Positions 1 through 9,740 of a DNA stretch of 64,000 nt are shown piece by piece. The stretch spans positions 85,913,029-85,977,028 of the forward strand of contig CM043959.1 in NCBI GenBank assembly GCA_014529385.2, in the 5' to 3' direction. A program made the position numbers and the translations under genes. The notes below the pieces were generated by a model. It was not told where the DNA came from. It searched no databases and worked only from the letters and a program-made list of their open reading frames with translations. The number at the start of each line of letters is the position of its first letter. Position 1 is the stretch's first letter. Source of the stretch: Adiantum capillus-veneris. Taxonomy: Eukaryota; Streptophyta; Polypodiopsida; Polypodiales; Pteridaceae.

Positions 1-28
1 AAGAAGTTTTGGACAAATTCTCACAATA

Positions 29-230
29 AATCCCACATCGTGACTTACCTCAACATCATGAGCTTCTGTGAGGGGGGCACCGCATATCTAGCTAGATACG
101 ATTGGGGGCAGGGGAGGTACCCCTGCCTCCAATCCTACCTAGCTAGGTATGCGGTGCCTCTCGAGCAGAAGCTCATGATATTATGCATTGTATAAAAAAG
201 ACTCCATTTCCTTACATGAGAAAATTTAGT
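29..230. repeat. Hairpin repeat, copy 1
   Basis: Arms at 55-114 and 120-179 are inverted copies over 60 positions around a 5-base loop (115-119). By eye about 51 positions pair and several others would be G-T pairs. The outer ends read atcatgag and ctcatgat. Flanks on both sides (cttacctcaac upstream, ttatgcattgtat downstream) are shared with the copy at 1692-1950, so the repeated unit is longer than the stem. It could be a foldback MITE or a transcribed hairpin; no transposase or target duplication is visible. Confidence 0.75.
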
Positions 231-576
231 CCATCAATTCAAAAGCTAAAACCTACATCACTCTCATCATGTTATGTTGTAAGAGGAGACCCCATCTATT
301 ATGATTTTCAAGGAGTCGAACGACAAGTGGAACTCAAGAAATGCATTGCTTTCATGAACATGCTCTTAAACACACTCTTCTTACGATACAAAGCAATCAA
401 GGTATTCTAGTTCATTGTGAAGTGGACAAAAAGCAACACACAGATGTGTCTTACTATGAAATTAATGAATTTAACAATATTAAGATTTTTCAATATTCAG
501 AGATGCTCCCACTACTTTCCACAGCTTAGTAATACCGTTCACTTCTACGATTTTGAAAAGGTGGAATCTTTTTAGA

Positions 577-577
<1 letters not shown>
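231..577. other. No gene recognised
   Basis: AT-rich sequence with only short open frames that resemble nothing I know. The start continues homology with the region after hairpin copy 2. Confidence 0.5.

Positions 578-615
<38 letters not shown>
578..615 (+). repeat. Poly-C tract, 38 bases
   Basis: An uninterrupted run of C. A glycine-rich frame on the other strand is only the translation of this tract and is not a gene. Confidence 0.95.
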
Positions 616-617
<2 letters not shown>

Positions 618-765
618 TATCACTTGAGGAACTTCAAGTAAGCATGGGAGCCCACAGCCACACATGCATAGCTCATTTTCTTGATTTCTTGTGCTTGATA
701 AATATCTTGCAGTATTAAAACTTAGATGTGCAGGGAAACCTACATGTGTAGGCGTGGAGTAGAGG

Positions 766-935
766 CAAGATGTGGTATTCGTTGCTATAGGTGCACAGGC
801 TCCAAGAGAGGCACTTGTGTATCACACATGCCTAGCTGATGACAGAGGGACAAGATGTGGTATTCGTTGCTATAGGTGCACAGGCTCCAAGAGAGGCACT
901 TGTGTATCAAACATGCCTGGCTGATGACAGAGGGA
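766..935 (+). repeat. 85-bp tandem duplication
   Basis: Two adjacent 85-base units, 766-850 and 851-935, both start caagatgtgg and end gacagaggga. I see only about three differences, so the duplication looks recent. Confidence 0.9.
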
Positions 936-1691
936 CGACGATGGGACAAAGGGGAATGGGGCTCTAAAGCCACGGACACGAAGAAGCGATATTCGTTGCA
1001 CAAGTCAAGCATGGGGTTGCGATTCCTCAGAGCACTAAGGAGCATGGGGTCTTAAATGAAACCTCGGTCTGAGAAGTCCGAGCACAAAAGCAGATCAGAG
1101 GCGCATCGCTGTCTGATTGATCTGAAAAAAGTAAACTCAGAACAGATTTTGTAAACTCGGACTTCGAGAAAGTAAACTCAGACCAGCATAAGTAAAAGTA
1201 AACACACATGCATTGCAATGAATTGTAAGTGGGTGCATGGATAGCACACGCCTTGGACTACAGGGACCCAAGTTTTGAAACTCGAATGCCGCAGATTCTT
1301 TGGGACCATCCATGTTCCTCGAGATTATGTGTCGCTCCACATCGTAGGTCCCAGCACTTGGACATGATGGGATTTAGTGTTGTGGAGAGCCCATGGGAGC
1401 ATCACGTACGAGGGACGTCAACATGTAGTTTTTTTCGGGTGGGCATGAGCTAATACGTATTTACTTGGCAAAGTGAAGAGTTAGTGCCCAGAAAAGAAAA
1501 ACTTGCGCGAATTAAAACCTGAGCTGGAGGAAAGAGTCGGAGGAGTCGTCGTCAGAGTCCCTCGACGGCTGGTGCGAGATGCTGTGGGAGCTGCATGCCG
1601 ACGTGGCCTTGTCAGCCTGTAGCCCGCAGCCCTGCCACTTGGCCCGATGCAGCGCCTCCACCTGCACTCCACCCATTTGTCAACGTCGTCA
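936..1691. other. No gene recognised; short repeats and a GC-rich patch
   Basis: gtaaactc recurs at 1131, 1151 and 1172. A GC-rich patch lies at about 1530-1680. Short frames on both strands match no family I recognise. Confidence 0.45.
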
Positions 1692-1950
1692 ATATTTCCC
1701 ACATTGTGGACTTACCTCAACATCATGAGCTTCTGTGAGGGAGGTGCCGCATACCTAGTTGGGTACGATTGGGGGTAGGGGACCGCCAGCCCCCCCCCCC
1801 CCCACCCCCCCAAAACCCCCACCGGGCCGACGGTCCCCTATCCCCAATCGTACCTAGCTAGGTATGCGGTGCCTCTCGAGCATAAGCTCATGATGTTATG
1901 CATTGTATGAAAAACATTGAGAAAGACTCCGTTTTCCTACATGAGAAAAT
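1692..1950. repeat. Hairpin repeat, copy 2
   Basis: Arms at 1722-1785 and 1831-1894 (64 bases each) are inverted copies around a 45-base C-rich loop. Copies 1 and 2 share tips, stem body and flanks. Both keep the same unpaired patch, about 15-21 bases in from the tip (tgaggg opposite a tcgag-type segment). Most other mismatches would be G-T pairs. The copies lie 1667 bases apart in the same orientation. Confidence 0.75.
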
Positions 1951-2788
1951 TTCTAAATCTTTTTGTCATATTAATACCACCAGCACATCTCTGCTTATCT
2001 GCATCATCACCAGCTTCCATAAACTATTTACCTCTTTCCGCAGTTTTTCATTCTCCCTTAGCAGCTCTTCCTGCATGCACACCACCAACTTTTAAACCAC
2101 TAAATCCCCTTCAATCAAATACATATATTCACTCACTCTGATCACACCCACATCCTACCTTTTTCAGCGATTCCTCCTTCTCTGCTGTCCTCAACCGCTC
2201 CTGCAATATCCCACATCATCATGCGCACCATCGGTCCTTCTATCAATTATTAATTACGTATTGCTTGCCAACACTCCCAAGCTTCTCATTATTTATGGCT
2301 ACGAAATCAGAGCATACATCAACCTCCAAGTACAATACTTTACATGCCTGCCTTTCCCGGATGCTACGCAAAATGCTTTCCCCTTCTCTCTCCAAGCACA
2401 CCAGCTCCTCCATTGACAAAACCTCGAGCGCCTCCGCCGCTCCACTCCTCTTCCTACACCACCAGTCTCACATAAATGTATCTCGTCCAACTAGCTCCTC
2501 GATGTTGATTTTAGTTATAAGAGAAATATTACCCCTCCTCTCTTTTGAGCCTTTGGCATTCCTGCTTTAGGTGCATCAACTTCTGTCCATAGCAACAATA
2601 ATTCACAATAAGATGTTGATTCATGTCTTAGCTCTCAAGTCCTGCTCAATTGTATGCTCATCCACGGAATTATGACCTTTAAGCTAGCGACTTAAGATAG
2701 CTTGCTAGGAGGAGGAAATTAGTAAAGACGGAGAGCTCAACCCTAAATCGCACTAGAACTTAAACATTGACATGAAAAAGGGAGTGGG
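1951..2788. other. No gene recognised
   Basis: Ser/Thr/Leu-rich short frames reflect a pyrimidine-rich strand (2040-2560). No domain, splice structure or RNA gene is convincing. Confidence 0.4.
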
Positions 2789-2830
2789 GTGTGTGTGTGT
2801 GTGTATATATGTGAGAGAGAGAGAGAGAGA
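2789..2830 (+). repeat. Compound microsatellite (GT)n(AT)n(GA)n
   Basis: Runs of gt, then a short at stretch, then ga. Confidence 0.9.
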
Positions 2831-3146
2831 TGTCAACTTTGGTTCTCCACTCTGGTTTGACATGGGGGGAGACGGTTTGAGTGGTTTCACATTGGGCCAT
2901 AGGCCTTCCCCCTTTTGATGGCCATAGACGGGGTCCCACTTGGTGCCCACTGTAGTTGAAGTGGAGGATAAAGAGGAAAGTCGACACGGGGCTGGTCTTG
3001 CCCAAGCAAGAAAATACCATGACAATATCTTAAAAAATGAACTAATTGAATTGGACTTGTGTCCGGTGAGCATAGACAAATGTAAAAAACGCCTTAGGAG
3101 GGCCCCCTTTTGATGGTTTGAGGGTTTTCTTGCTAGTGTGTTAAGA
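2831..3146. other. No gene recognised
   Basis: Single-copy sequence in this window without a convincing frame or motif. Confidence 0.4.
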
Positions 3147-3484
3147 GAAAGCATGTGTAGAGAGGAGAATGGTATATACTTGAGTTTTGATTGAAGTGTT
3201 AAGCCCCATAACTCTTTCCTTCCCTCCACCCCCTTCTCTTCCTCTTCTATTTTGTGTAGACAGGAGAAAGCATGTGTAGAGAGGAGAGTGGTATATACTT
3301 GAGTTATGATTGAAGTGCTAAGCCCCATAACTCTTTCCTTCCCTCCACCCCCTTCTCTTCCTCTTCTATTTTGTGAAAGCATGTGTAGAGAGGAGAGTGG
3401 TATATACTTGAGTTCCGATTGAAGTGCTAAGCCCCATAACTCATTCCTTCCCTCCACCCCCTTCTCTTCCTCTTCTATTTTGTG
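3147..3484 (+). repeat. Minisatellite, three ~110-bp units
   Basis: Units 3147-3265 (119), 3266-3374 (109) and 3375-3484 (110) all start gaaagcatgtgtagagagga and end with the pyrimidine-rich cttctcttcctcttctattt. Unit 1 has about ten extra bases at its end. A long minus-strand frame across the array exists because the unit length keeps phase; its protein is repetitive and resembles nothing known. Confidence 0.9.
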
Positions 3485-3530
3485 TTAGTCGTTGCCGATG
3501 TGTGGTTGTGCCCCCGAACCATTTGTGATG

Positions 3531-3533
<3 letters not shown>

Positions 3534-3576
<43 letters not shown>
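3534..3576 (+). repeat. (AG)n microsatellite
   Basis: About 21 AG units right after the minisatellite flank. Confidence 0.95.
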
Positions 3577-3577
<1 letters not shown>

Positions 3578-3889
3578 TTTGTGAGCGTTGGGTGTGTGGA
3601 ATTGTAGCATTTAGGGTATGTATATGGCTATTAATTCCTATAGGAGTGTGTGCATTCATCAGCCTGCTATTGAAGGTGTGTTTCTTGATCAGTGCATCAT
3701 TTCAAGTGTGATTTCGAGAGGATTGGGGTCTTGTGAATGCTATTGGCTATAGATAGGAATTTTGCATATGTTTTGAGGTTTGTTCTCATTCTCACTTTCC
3801 ATCTTCTAGTGTTCCCACTGAGGAGCATCTTATTGCTCATTAGAAGAAGCGGTTTTTCGACAAGAAGTGAAGGCAGCACGAAGCTACGG
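3577..3889. other. No gene recognised; flank of the gypsy relict
   Basis: Possibly decayed 5' sequence of the gypsy relict that follows, but no primer-binding site or LTR end can be seen. Confidence 0.35.
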
Positions 3890-4192
3890 GTTGATCCTCA
3901 CACAAATGGATGGCCGATTTTGATCTGTTTATGCTATCATTGCATATGCTGAACAAACACAACAAGATGAAAAAGATTTTATTGTTCATGCGTGATAAAG
4001 CAAAGATATGGTTTGATGCTTCAGAAGGTGAACCAAGACAAGCATGACCAACCTTGCGGACCCGATTCTTGCACGATTTTTACAAGGAAGTATCACTTGT
4101 CAAGACGTAACACTTGTCGAGATAGATGCACAATTGAAGGCTCTAAAGCAAGACGTAAGCGAAGAGTTTGACCATGTGTTTCTTGATTTTTT
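3890..4192 (+). pseudogene. Gypsy gag (capsid) fragment, first half
   Basis: The three frames together give a capsid-like stretch (AKIWFDASEGEP, then FLHDFYKE), like the W-x-L and F-x-x-F pattern of the retrotransposon gag domain. At least three stops or shifts break it. The copia insertion at 4193 cuts it, and the frame resumes at 6395. The function would have been particle assembly; the copy is dead. Confidence 0.5.
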
Positions 4193-4419
4193 TGTTACCA
4201 TATACATGTGGTAGTGATGTGTGTGAACACATTAGGACCGCCGGGGTATTGTTTTCCTCTTTAGGAGGTTTTTTCCCCTGTGCATTGTATATACGCCCGT
4301 CACTCTAGGGCTATCTATCTTTCCATTGCACACTAAGTAACACACTCTCTATTGTGTGCCTTGAGCTTCCTTCATCTTCTCCAAGTTGTGTGCGTTTCTC
4401 TGCAACCTTAATTCCAACA
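4193..4419 (+). repeat. Copia 5' LTR
   Basis: Starts tgttaccata and ends ttccaaca. It matches the 3' LTR over its full length with scattered differences. A gtatata box near 4285 is a likely promoter element. Confidence 0.9.
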
Positions 4420-4420
4420 A

Positions 4421-4433
4421 TTAGTATTAGAGC
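4421..4433 (+). promoter_or_regulatory. Primer-binding site, decayed initiator tRNA-Met type
   Basis: Reads ttagtattagagc one base after the LTR. Against the usual tggtatcagagc it differs by G-to-A and C-to-T, as expected from decay of methylated DNA. Confidence 0.75.
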
Positions 4434-4783
4434 AGGTTGCGTCCTCCCGGGCTTAGTCGCCAACAACTCTACCACACGCCTCCTCATTTTTTCCGATTTC
4501 AGTGAGCTTTGGCGAGCGTTCGTCGCAGGTAGACAAAAAATTCAGGCAAGCTCTTAGAGTTTAGTCTGCTCAGATTTCTAATCGGGGTCATTTTGGCCTT
4601 CGTTTCCACTACAAACAGTATTTCACAGGCTATTTCGTCATTTTGTGAAGAATTTATGTCAGTGCCGTTTTCTGCATAGCAGGTGCCTTACAATCTTCTA
4701 CGATTTATGCTATATAGCACGTGTTGTTGCCGCTTCCTTTCTCCTATTTTCGCGCAATTTTCACATCAGGTACAACATTTACC

Positions 4784-5640
4784 ATGGCTGACAACAACAC
4801 AGATGTGTTCAAGATGTTTGTTGCAGAGGTTGGGAACAATTACCCTATGTGGGCTTTATATAAGGCAGCATGTTCTTGTGTCAAAGGGCGTCTAGAATAT
4901 TGTGCAGGGCATTGATGTACGTCCTGGTTCTGAGGATGTAGACAATGTTGAGGATGTTGTAGGTCTTGCTGCAAGGATTGCTGCTATTAGCGTTGTTTTG
5001 CCTACGGCAGAACAATCTCGTTGGGATGTAAAGGATGCGCAGACTCATGCATCAGCAAAATCTGCAAAACAGGATTGGAATATTCTAGCAGGTCTTTATG
5101 CAAGCCGCAATGAGGCTAAAATTGCTTTGCTGCATAAAGAGCTGGAATCGAAGATTATGCATGAGGAAGATGATATGGACACTTTCCTTGCTGGTGTCAA
5201 GGATATCAATGAGCAACTTATTTCTGCAGGTGAAGTCATTTCAGACAGTTCCCTTGTGCAAACTGTGCTTGATGCCTTACCAGATTCATACCAGACTTTT
5301 GCTAGTACTTGGAGACTAATGACCCGAGGAAATCCTGAAGTTGTCAAGTTTGATGCATTATGCACATTGCTGTTGCAAGAGTCACTTTCTAGAAAAACAG
5401 GACTAGGCAGCGTGCAACTAAATAGGCTTTTATTGCTTCTCAAAGAAAGGGTGGTAGCAGCAATGCAACCACTTCTTGTGGTTCTACTGCGAGTGGCAAA
5501 AATTTTGTTCCTAATGCTTCTTCTGGCAGTAATTCGTATGAAAATTCTCGTGATAAGGGTAAAAAGAAGTTGCGTTGCCATTATTGTAAAGCTAATGATC
5601 ACCTGATCAAGTAGTGTCCTAAGTTGAAGGCCAAAGCTCA
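4784..5640 (+). pseudogene. Copia gag with CCHC knuckle, frameshifted
   Basis: Starts at the ATG at 4784 (MADNNTDVFKMFV). Near 4900 one frameshift moves the frame to GIDVRPGSEDVDN, which runs on as a typical plant copia gag: KSAKQDWNILAGLYASRNE, then DDMDTFLAGVKDINEQL and VQTVLDALPDSYQTF. Another shift near 5420 precedes the knuckle, which reads CHYC-x4-H-LIK-stop-C at about 5572-5613. The stop is the codon just before the last Cys. The product would coat RNA in virus-like particles. Relict H (49540 on) belongs to the same gag family. Confidence 0.85.
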
Positions 5641-6093
5641 GATTGGGCTGGTTGTTTTGACACGCAAGTGTCCACAAGTGGTTTTTGTTTCATGCTTGGC
5701 AATTCATGTATATCATGGTTGAGCAAGAAGGAACCTACTGTGGCCACTTCGAGTTGTGAGGCTGAGTACAAGGCAGTCTTCATAGCTACGGTTGAGTGTA
5801 TATGGCCCAGACGCCTTATGGCTGATTTGGGTGTTGGAGAGGACACTGCTAACACTATCTACACTGAAAGTCATAGCGCATTGGTAGTTGCAAGGAACCC
5901 AATTTTTCATGCTCGCACAAAGCACATTGAGGTGCATTACCACTATGTCAAGGAGAGGCTCTTAGCAAGAGAGATCAGCTTGGCTTATGTGCCAACAAAG
6001 AAAAACCTTGCAGATCTTTTCACAAAGGTATTGTCTCATGAGAAGCTCAAAGCTTTCCCAAAAGCTCTGGGCTTACTTCCCTTTGTGGACTGA
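5641..6093 (+). pseudogene. Copia RNase H C-terminal region, fused after gag
   Basis: From 5643 the frame reads DWAGCFDTQVSTSGF, the start of the conserved copia RNase H tail. It continues ISWLSKKEPTVATSSCEAEY, then ARTKHIEVHYHYVKE and LADLFTKVL, and ends at the stop after LLPFVD. The frame is open over about 140 codons, but the catalytic N-terminal part and all of RT are deleted. The join to gag lies at about 5638-5643. In full elements this domain removes RNA from the RNA:DNA hybrid. Confidence 0.88.
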
Positions 6094-6157
6094 TCATGTC
6101 CTTAGGGCATCGCACTTCCCTTTACTCATGTGCCAGCTCTCGTTCACCGCATCACTC

Positions 6158-6166
6158 AAGGGGGGA
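6158..6166 (+). promoter_or_regulatory. Polypurine tract
   Basis: aagggggga immediately before the 3' LTR, the expected site for plus-strand priming. Confidence 0.8.
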
Positions 6167-6168
6167 TT

Positions 6169-6394
6169 TGTTACCATATACATGTGATAGGGATGTGTGT
6201 GAACACATTGGAACCATCGGAGCATTTTTTCCTCTTTAGGAGCTTTTCCCCCCCCCGTGCATTCTATATACCCCCATCACACTAGGGCTATCCATCTTTC
6301 CATTGCACACTAAGTAACACGCTCTATTGTGTGCCTTGAGCTTCCTTCCTCTTCTCCAAGATGTGTGCATTTCTTTGCAACCCTAATTCCAATA
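6169..6394 (+). repeat. Copia 3' LTR
   Basis: Starts tgttaccata; its end reads ccaata where the 5' LTR has ccaaca. The gypsy gag frame resumes right after it. Confidence 0.9.
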
Positions 6395-6653
6395 GTTTTG
6401 ACAAATGCTACGTAGAGTTAGCAGCCGCTATACAATTGGTCAATGGAGAGTACTTCAAGCTAAACAAATGCATGGCATGTTTACATCCCAAGGTGCGAGA
6501 GAAGGTGGATTTCAAGAGTCGGGAGAACTACAACAGTACAATCGTAATTGTACAAGAAAAGCATAGGAAGATCAAGAAGAAGATTGAGCACGGCGCACTC
6601 GGATATAAAGCAATGTCTTCTAGCCCACTCCCGAGTCTAAGGGTTGAAATCTA
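6395..6653 (+). pseudogene. Gypsy family C gag, second half
   Basis: Continues the capsid interrupted at 4193: FDKCYVELAAAIQLVNGEY, MACLHPKVREKVDF, then a basic RKIKKKIEH segment. It aligns closely with 27226-27473, where the corresponding words are MQLANGESFKLDKF and MACLHPKVREKVNF. The frame is open to the stop near 6653. Confidence 0.8.
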
Positions 6654-6733
6654 GGTAGAGAGTCAAGCAAATCAAGGCATGGCAACCATTCAACAACATT
6701 GGGTATATATGTTCAAGGTTTGTCCATGGAAAT

Positions 6734-6900
6734 TTGCAAGAGCTTTGTTTAAGTGTAATGGACAAAGGGCAGCCAAGGGCTAGTAGAGGAAGATCTAGGC
6801 CATTGCCTTGCCGGTACTACAATTGTAGGGAGGAGGGCAACTATGCTCTAGATTTTTTGCTTCCATCCAAGGACAGAGGAAGTATGTACCCGTTATTTGG
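6734..6900 (+). pseudogene. Gypsy family C CCHC knuckle, decayed
   Basis: YYNCREEGNYALDF corresponds to CYNCNEKGNYAPDC in the sister copy at 27618-27665. The first and last Cys and the His of CX2CX4HX4C are changed, so it cannot bind zinc in the usual way. It lies between gag and protease as expected. Confidence 0.7.
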
Positions 6901-7021
6901 CAGAGACAAGGGAAGTTCAATGGTCAAGAGAGTACATTGTAGCTCAAAATCCAGTACCATTCAGCTCTGCCAGGTAATGATGAAGTCCCTACAGTTAATA
7001 TCTTCAACATGGACAAGAAGG

Positions 7022-7330
7022 ATGTAGATGTTCTGGCCAATAAAAGAGCACGAGGAGAAAGAGAGATGGAAATTGAACAAGATACTAGAGCTCGCAAAAG
7101 GCAAAGAGAAAGTTCATGAAGGGAGCATCCAAAGACTAGCAACAGGAGAGAACATCGCAATATTAAACAGTCGTATTTTCAACTTAGACAGGGTCATCCG
7201 GAGTATGACCTAGTAAGTGATATCCAAAACCAATAAGTAGAGATTACATTTGGACAATTACTAGCATTAAACCATAGTTAAGGAGGTAGTGGTCTAGCAG
7301 TGTCAGCAGAGCTTCCACAGGTTTGAGATG
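7022..7330 (+). pseudogene. Family C gag-protease linker
   Basis: Charged sequence (LANKRARGEREMEIEQDTRA) followed by a FGQLLALN block, both matched at 27800-28060. It is broken by stops. It is probably the flexible spacer before protease. Confidence 0.55.
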
Positions 7331-7332
7331 AT

Positions 7333-7788
7333 GTGTTTGTAGTATACAATTTGTCTCTAGCGGTAGGGAATCTAGTGGATGTGCTTCCTATTATTGATCT
7401 CTTGATTGAAGAAAATATGCAAGGTCACACATATATTGATATGTATATATGTCTACTAATGGAGACTACTATGAGGGAAATTGGTATCAAAGTTGTGGTC
7501 AAGTCCAATGTGTGAACAAGGATGGCCAACCATGCCAAGGCAAGGTGTTTAGAGATAGCTCAAGATGTGAAGGTTAAAATGATGGAAAATGAATACCTCA
7601 ATGATTTTTTTGTGATGAAAGCAAGAGAAAATGCTTACACTGTCTTTCTGGGGAGGCCATGGCTACTTGCAATTGGGGCTGAGCATGATTGGGAGAAGGG
7701 ACTTTTCACTCTGCTAGAGAAAGAAAATGGAAGGCAGGTGATACTTTATTTCAAGACTAGGGAAATTTGTTTTCACCCTATGGTATGA
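7333..7788 (+). pseudogene. Gypsy family C aspartic protease, decayed
   Basis: VGNLVDVLPIIDLLIEENM leads into the active-site region, where HTYIDMYICL stands in place of the D-S-G seen at about 28230 in the sister copy. After a stop near 7515 the frame FFVMKARENAYTVFLGRPWL gives the C-terminal flap and LGRPWL motif. The loss of the D-S/T-G triad makes it inactive. The enzyme would have cut the gag-pol polyprotein. Confidence 0.7.
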
Positions 7789-8073
7789 GGTGATAGAAGA
7801 TATTTAAAACCACGTATGAGTACGAGTCAAAGTCGACATATAATGAGGGTTCTACAAGTACAAAGAGGAAGAAAGTGACTAGTACTCGTTGAAAGTTGAT
7901 ACAATTTTTTTTGGGGCCACCATAGACTCCTCCAATCCCAATAAAGGTATGGAAATTGTGGGGTGGATGCAATATAAGTAGAGTGTATATTGGATAAAGG
8001 TTTGATCGAGCAAGAGAAGAAGTGCTATGTTGAGATATGTTCGTCGTATCTCAACTTATTTGCTATGGAGTAC
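7789..8073 (+). pseudogene. Protease-RT linker, passing into the satellite
   Basis: LIEQEKKCYVEICSSYLNLF then MEYKDLGGAKGIEHW matches the sister copy (KKEKESYVQLCASFLTLF, EYKDL). At KDLGGAK the sequence becomes satellite monomer 1 without a break in frame. Confidence 0.65.
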
Positions 8074-9740
8074 AAAGACCTAGGGGGAGCCAAAGGGATA
8101 GAGCATTGGATTTTTTTCAAGGTAGAATACAAGAGGATATTTGAATCATTTCTAATTCATCAAATTGACACAGTAGGCCATCAGCCTAAAGTTGTTGGGT
8201 ATTGTGCAATGCCTTGCCAAGGAAATCTACTACAAGGTGGTGCCCCACAATTGCTCCCCTTGAGTACAAATGTGGGTTAACCAACAAGATCAATCAAACT
8301 CCGCGAGCCCTCCCACCAAGGAGGATAGTGATAATCTCACTATCATTAAAAGCAGTATTTGCCAAGCCTTTCAAGTCCCTAGATGATAGATGACAGGTCA
8401 CCAAGAAAAGCAACCCAAGGTTGTGCCAAGGCAAGGAAGATCACATGAATATGTATAAGAAGAGTGCCCGCCCTCAGGGTCATTGCATAGGAGGCATGTA
8501 CTCCCCCTCGAAAACAATTTGTCATTGAGTCTCATATCCTCCAATTTTAGCTAGTAGTCATAATTAGGAAGAGACTAGGGTCTAGGAGGGCCTCTTTCTC
8601 TGGCAGTTTAAGGAAGTCAAACCTTTAGTATTAAGAAAGTAATCAAAGGACAGCGTTTGAACTCAAACAAGCAAAACGGCTAGTTTATTTGAATTCAAAG
8701 TTCCCCCCAAATAGAATTTAAAATCTATCAAGTAAAACCATATCATGTAGCATGTCTATGGAAAGAGCTCGACGTGTAGATTGCAGATCTATGATCTCTA
8801 CTTAAATCGGAGATCAAATGTGGGAGTTTTGGAAGGCCAAAAATCACAAAACTTTCCACCTCCTTTTTGGGGGAAAGAGTGCATCCTTTGACCACTCTTA
8901 CACATCTCTTACACCCCCACCATTCTTGCACACATGGCGTACACATACTCGTCAAAATGTTAAATCACCTCCATAAGCTCATGGAAAATAAAGAGGCCCT
9001 CCTACACCCCATCCTCTTCCTAATGAAGCTCGGCTTGCTATTTTGATTCATGTGCTTAGAAAGGTTATGATACTTGCAAGTGATATCCATTTCCGGGAGC
9101 TTCTATAAAGTCAAGGAGGCACAACCAAAATCCTTATTTCAAATATCTCAAATGATGCCTCAAGATGAAATATTTGTTGTGTCTCACCAATGCTATCGAG
9201 CCCAAGAAACCGTTCGAGTTGTCTATGACCACCCGTTTTGAGATTCAAGAGTGGACTCAACTTAACCTCTAATAAGTATAATAATTGTACCTTAGTTCTC
9301 AAAATCCTAATTTTTTTACCTTCGTGAAAGTCCACCATTGGCATGACGTTCAACTCATAATGTACGGTCGAGGCCACCACGAAAGTCAAGTTAGTTATCT
9401 TCCCAACTAAGGACCTCATTCTAGTTTCTATGAGCTAGCATGGAAGAAGTTGCCTTTTTCCATGTGACCCCATGAGCTCTACTCTGCAGATAATAATTGG
9501 GTATACGCAAGCTATAAATCCACAAGGCCTTATGGAGGCAAGGAAATGCTTTGCTACAAAGGGGGATCCCCACCCCTTTGATGTCGTCTCTTTTATAGTG
9601 GTCTTCAACTTGAATTTAGAGTCAACAATGATTCAGATATATAAGTGCATTTTGCTCACCAATATGCATTCGCCATCCAAGATGAACGATCCATTCTTCT
9701 ATATGTCATTGAAATCCCCAAAGAAGATTGTGGCTCCCCC
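8074..9740 (+). repeat. Satellite monomer 1 (with TIR element inside)
   Basis: 1667 bases, about 460 more than the norm, accounted for by the insertion at 8563-9024. Its first bases are continuous with the gypsy frame upstream. Confidence 0.85.
8563..9024. mobile_element. MITE-like element with ~35-bp terminal inverted repeats
   Basis: Both ends read attaggaagag inwards and, after a few mismatches, taggagggcctcttt. The interior has no coding capacity. Other monomers lack this segment and run from agctagcagtaag straight into cggcttgctatttt, which shows it is an insertion. The target duplication is not clear, so the superfamily cannot be assigned. Confidence 0.75.

Larger units (their letters stand above)
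4193..6394 (+). mobile_element. Ty1/copia deletion derivative (gag joined to RNase H tail)
   Basis: The two LTRs (4193-4419 and 6169-6394), a tRNA-Met-type primer site and a polypurine tract define a 2.2-kb element. Internally it has gag through the CCHC knuckle, then directly the last ~140 codons of the copia RNase H region. Protease, integrase and RT are missing, where a full copia element is about 4.5-5 kb. It sits inside a family C gag and is therefore younger than that element. Flanks ttttt and gtttt suggest a decayed 5-bp target duplication. Confidence 0.88.
3890..8073 (+). mobile_element. Gypsy family C relict (gag to protease), split by a copia element
   Basis: Fragments in order are gag, CCHC knuckle, gag-pol linker, protease and the linker towards RT. 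They align with the longer family C element at 27226-28880 (shared words MACLHPKVREKV, GRPWLLAIGA, EYKDL). The relict is broken by stops and frameshifts and by the 2.2-kb copia insertion at 4193-6394. RT, RNase H, integrase and both LTRs are absent. At 8074 it passes directly into the satellite array at a point where the two sequences resemble each other. Confidence 0.75.

Noticed and set aside
480-665. Glycine-rich frame on the minus strand
   Set aside because: It is the translation of the 38-base C run.
1481-1702. Arg/Thr/Ser-rich minus-strand frame in a GC-rich patch
   Set aside because: GC-rich sequence has few stops; no domain and no homologue in the window.
2753-3457. Long (234-codon) minus-strand frame
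   Set aside because: It crosses three minisatellite units whose length keeps phase; the protein is repetitive and matches no family.
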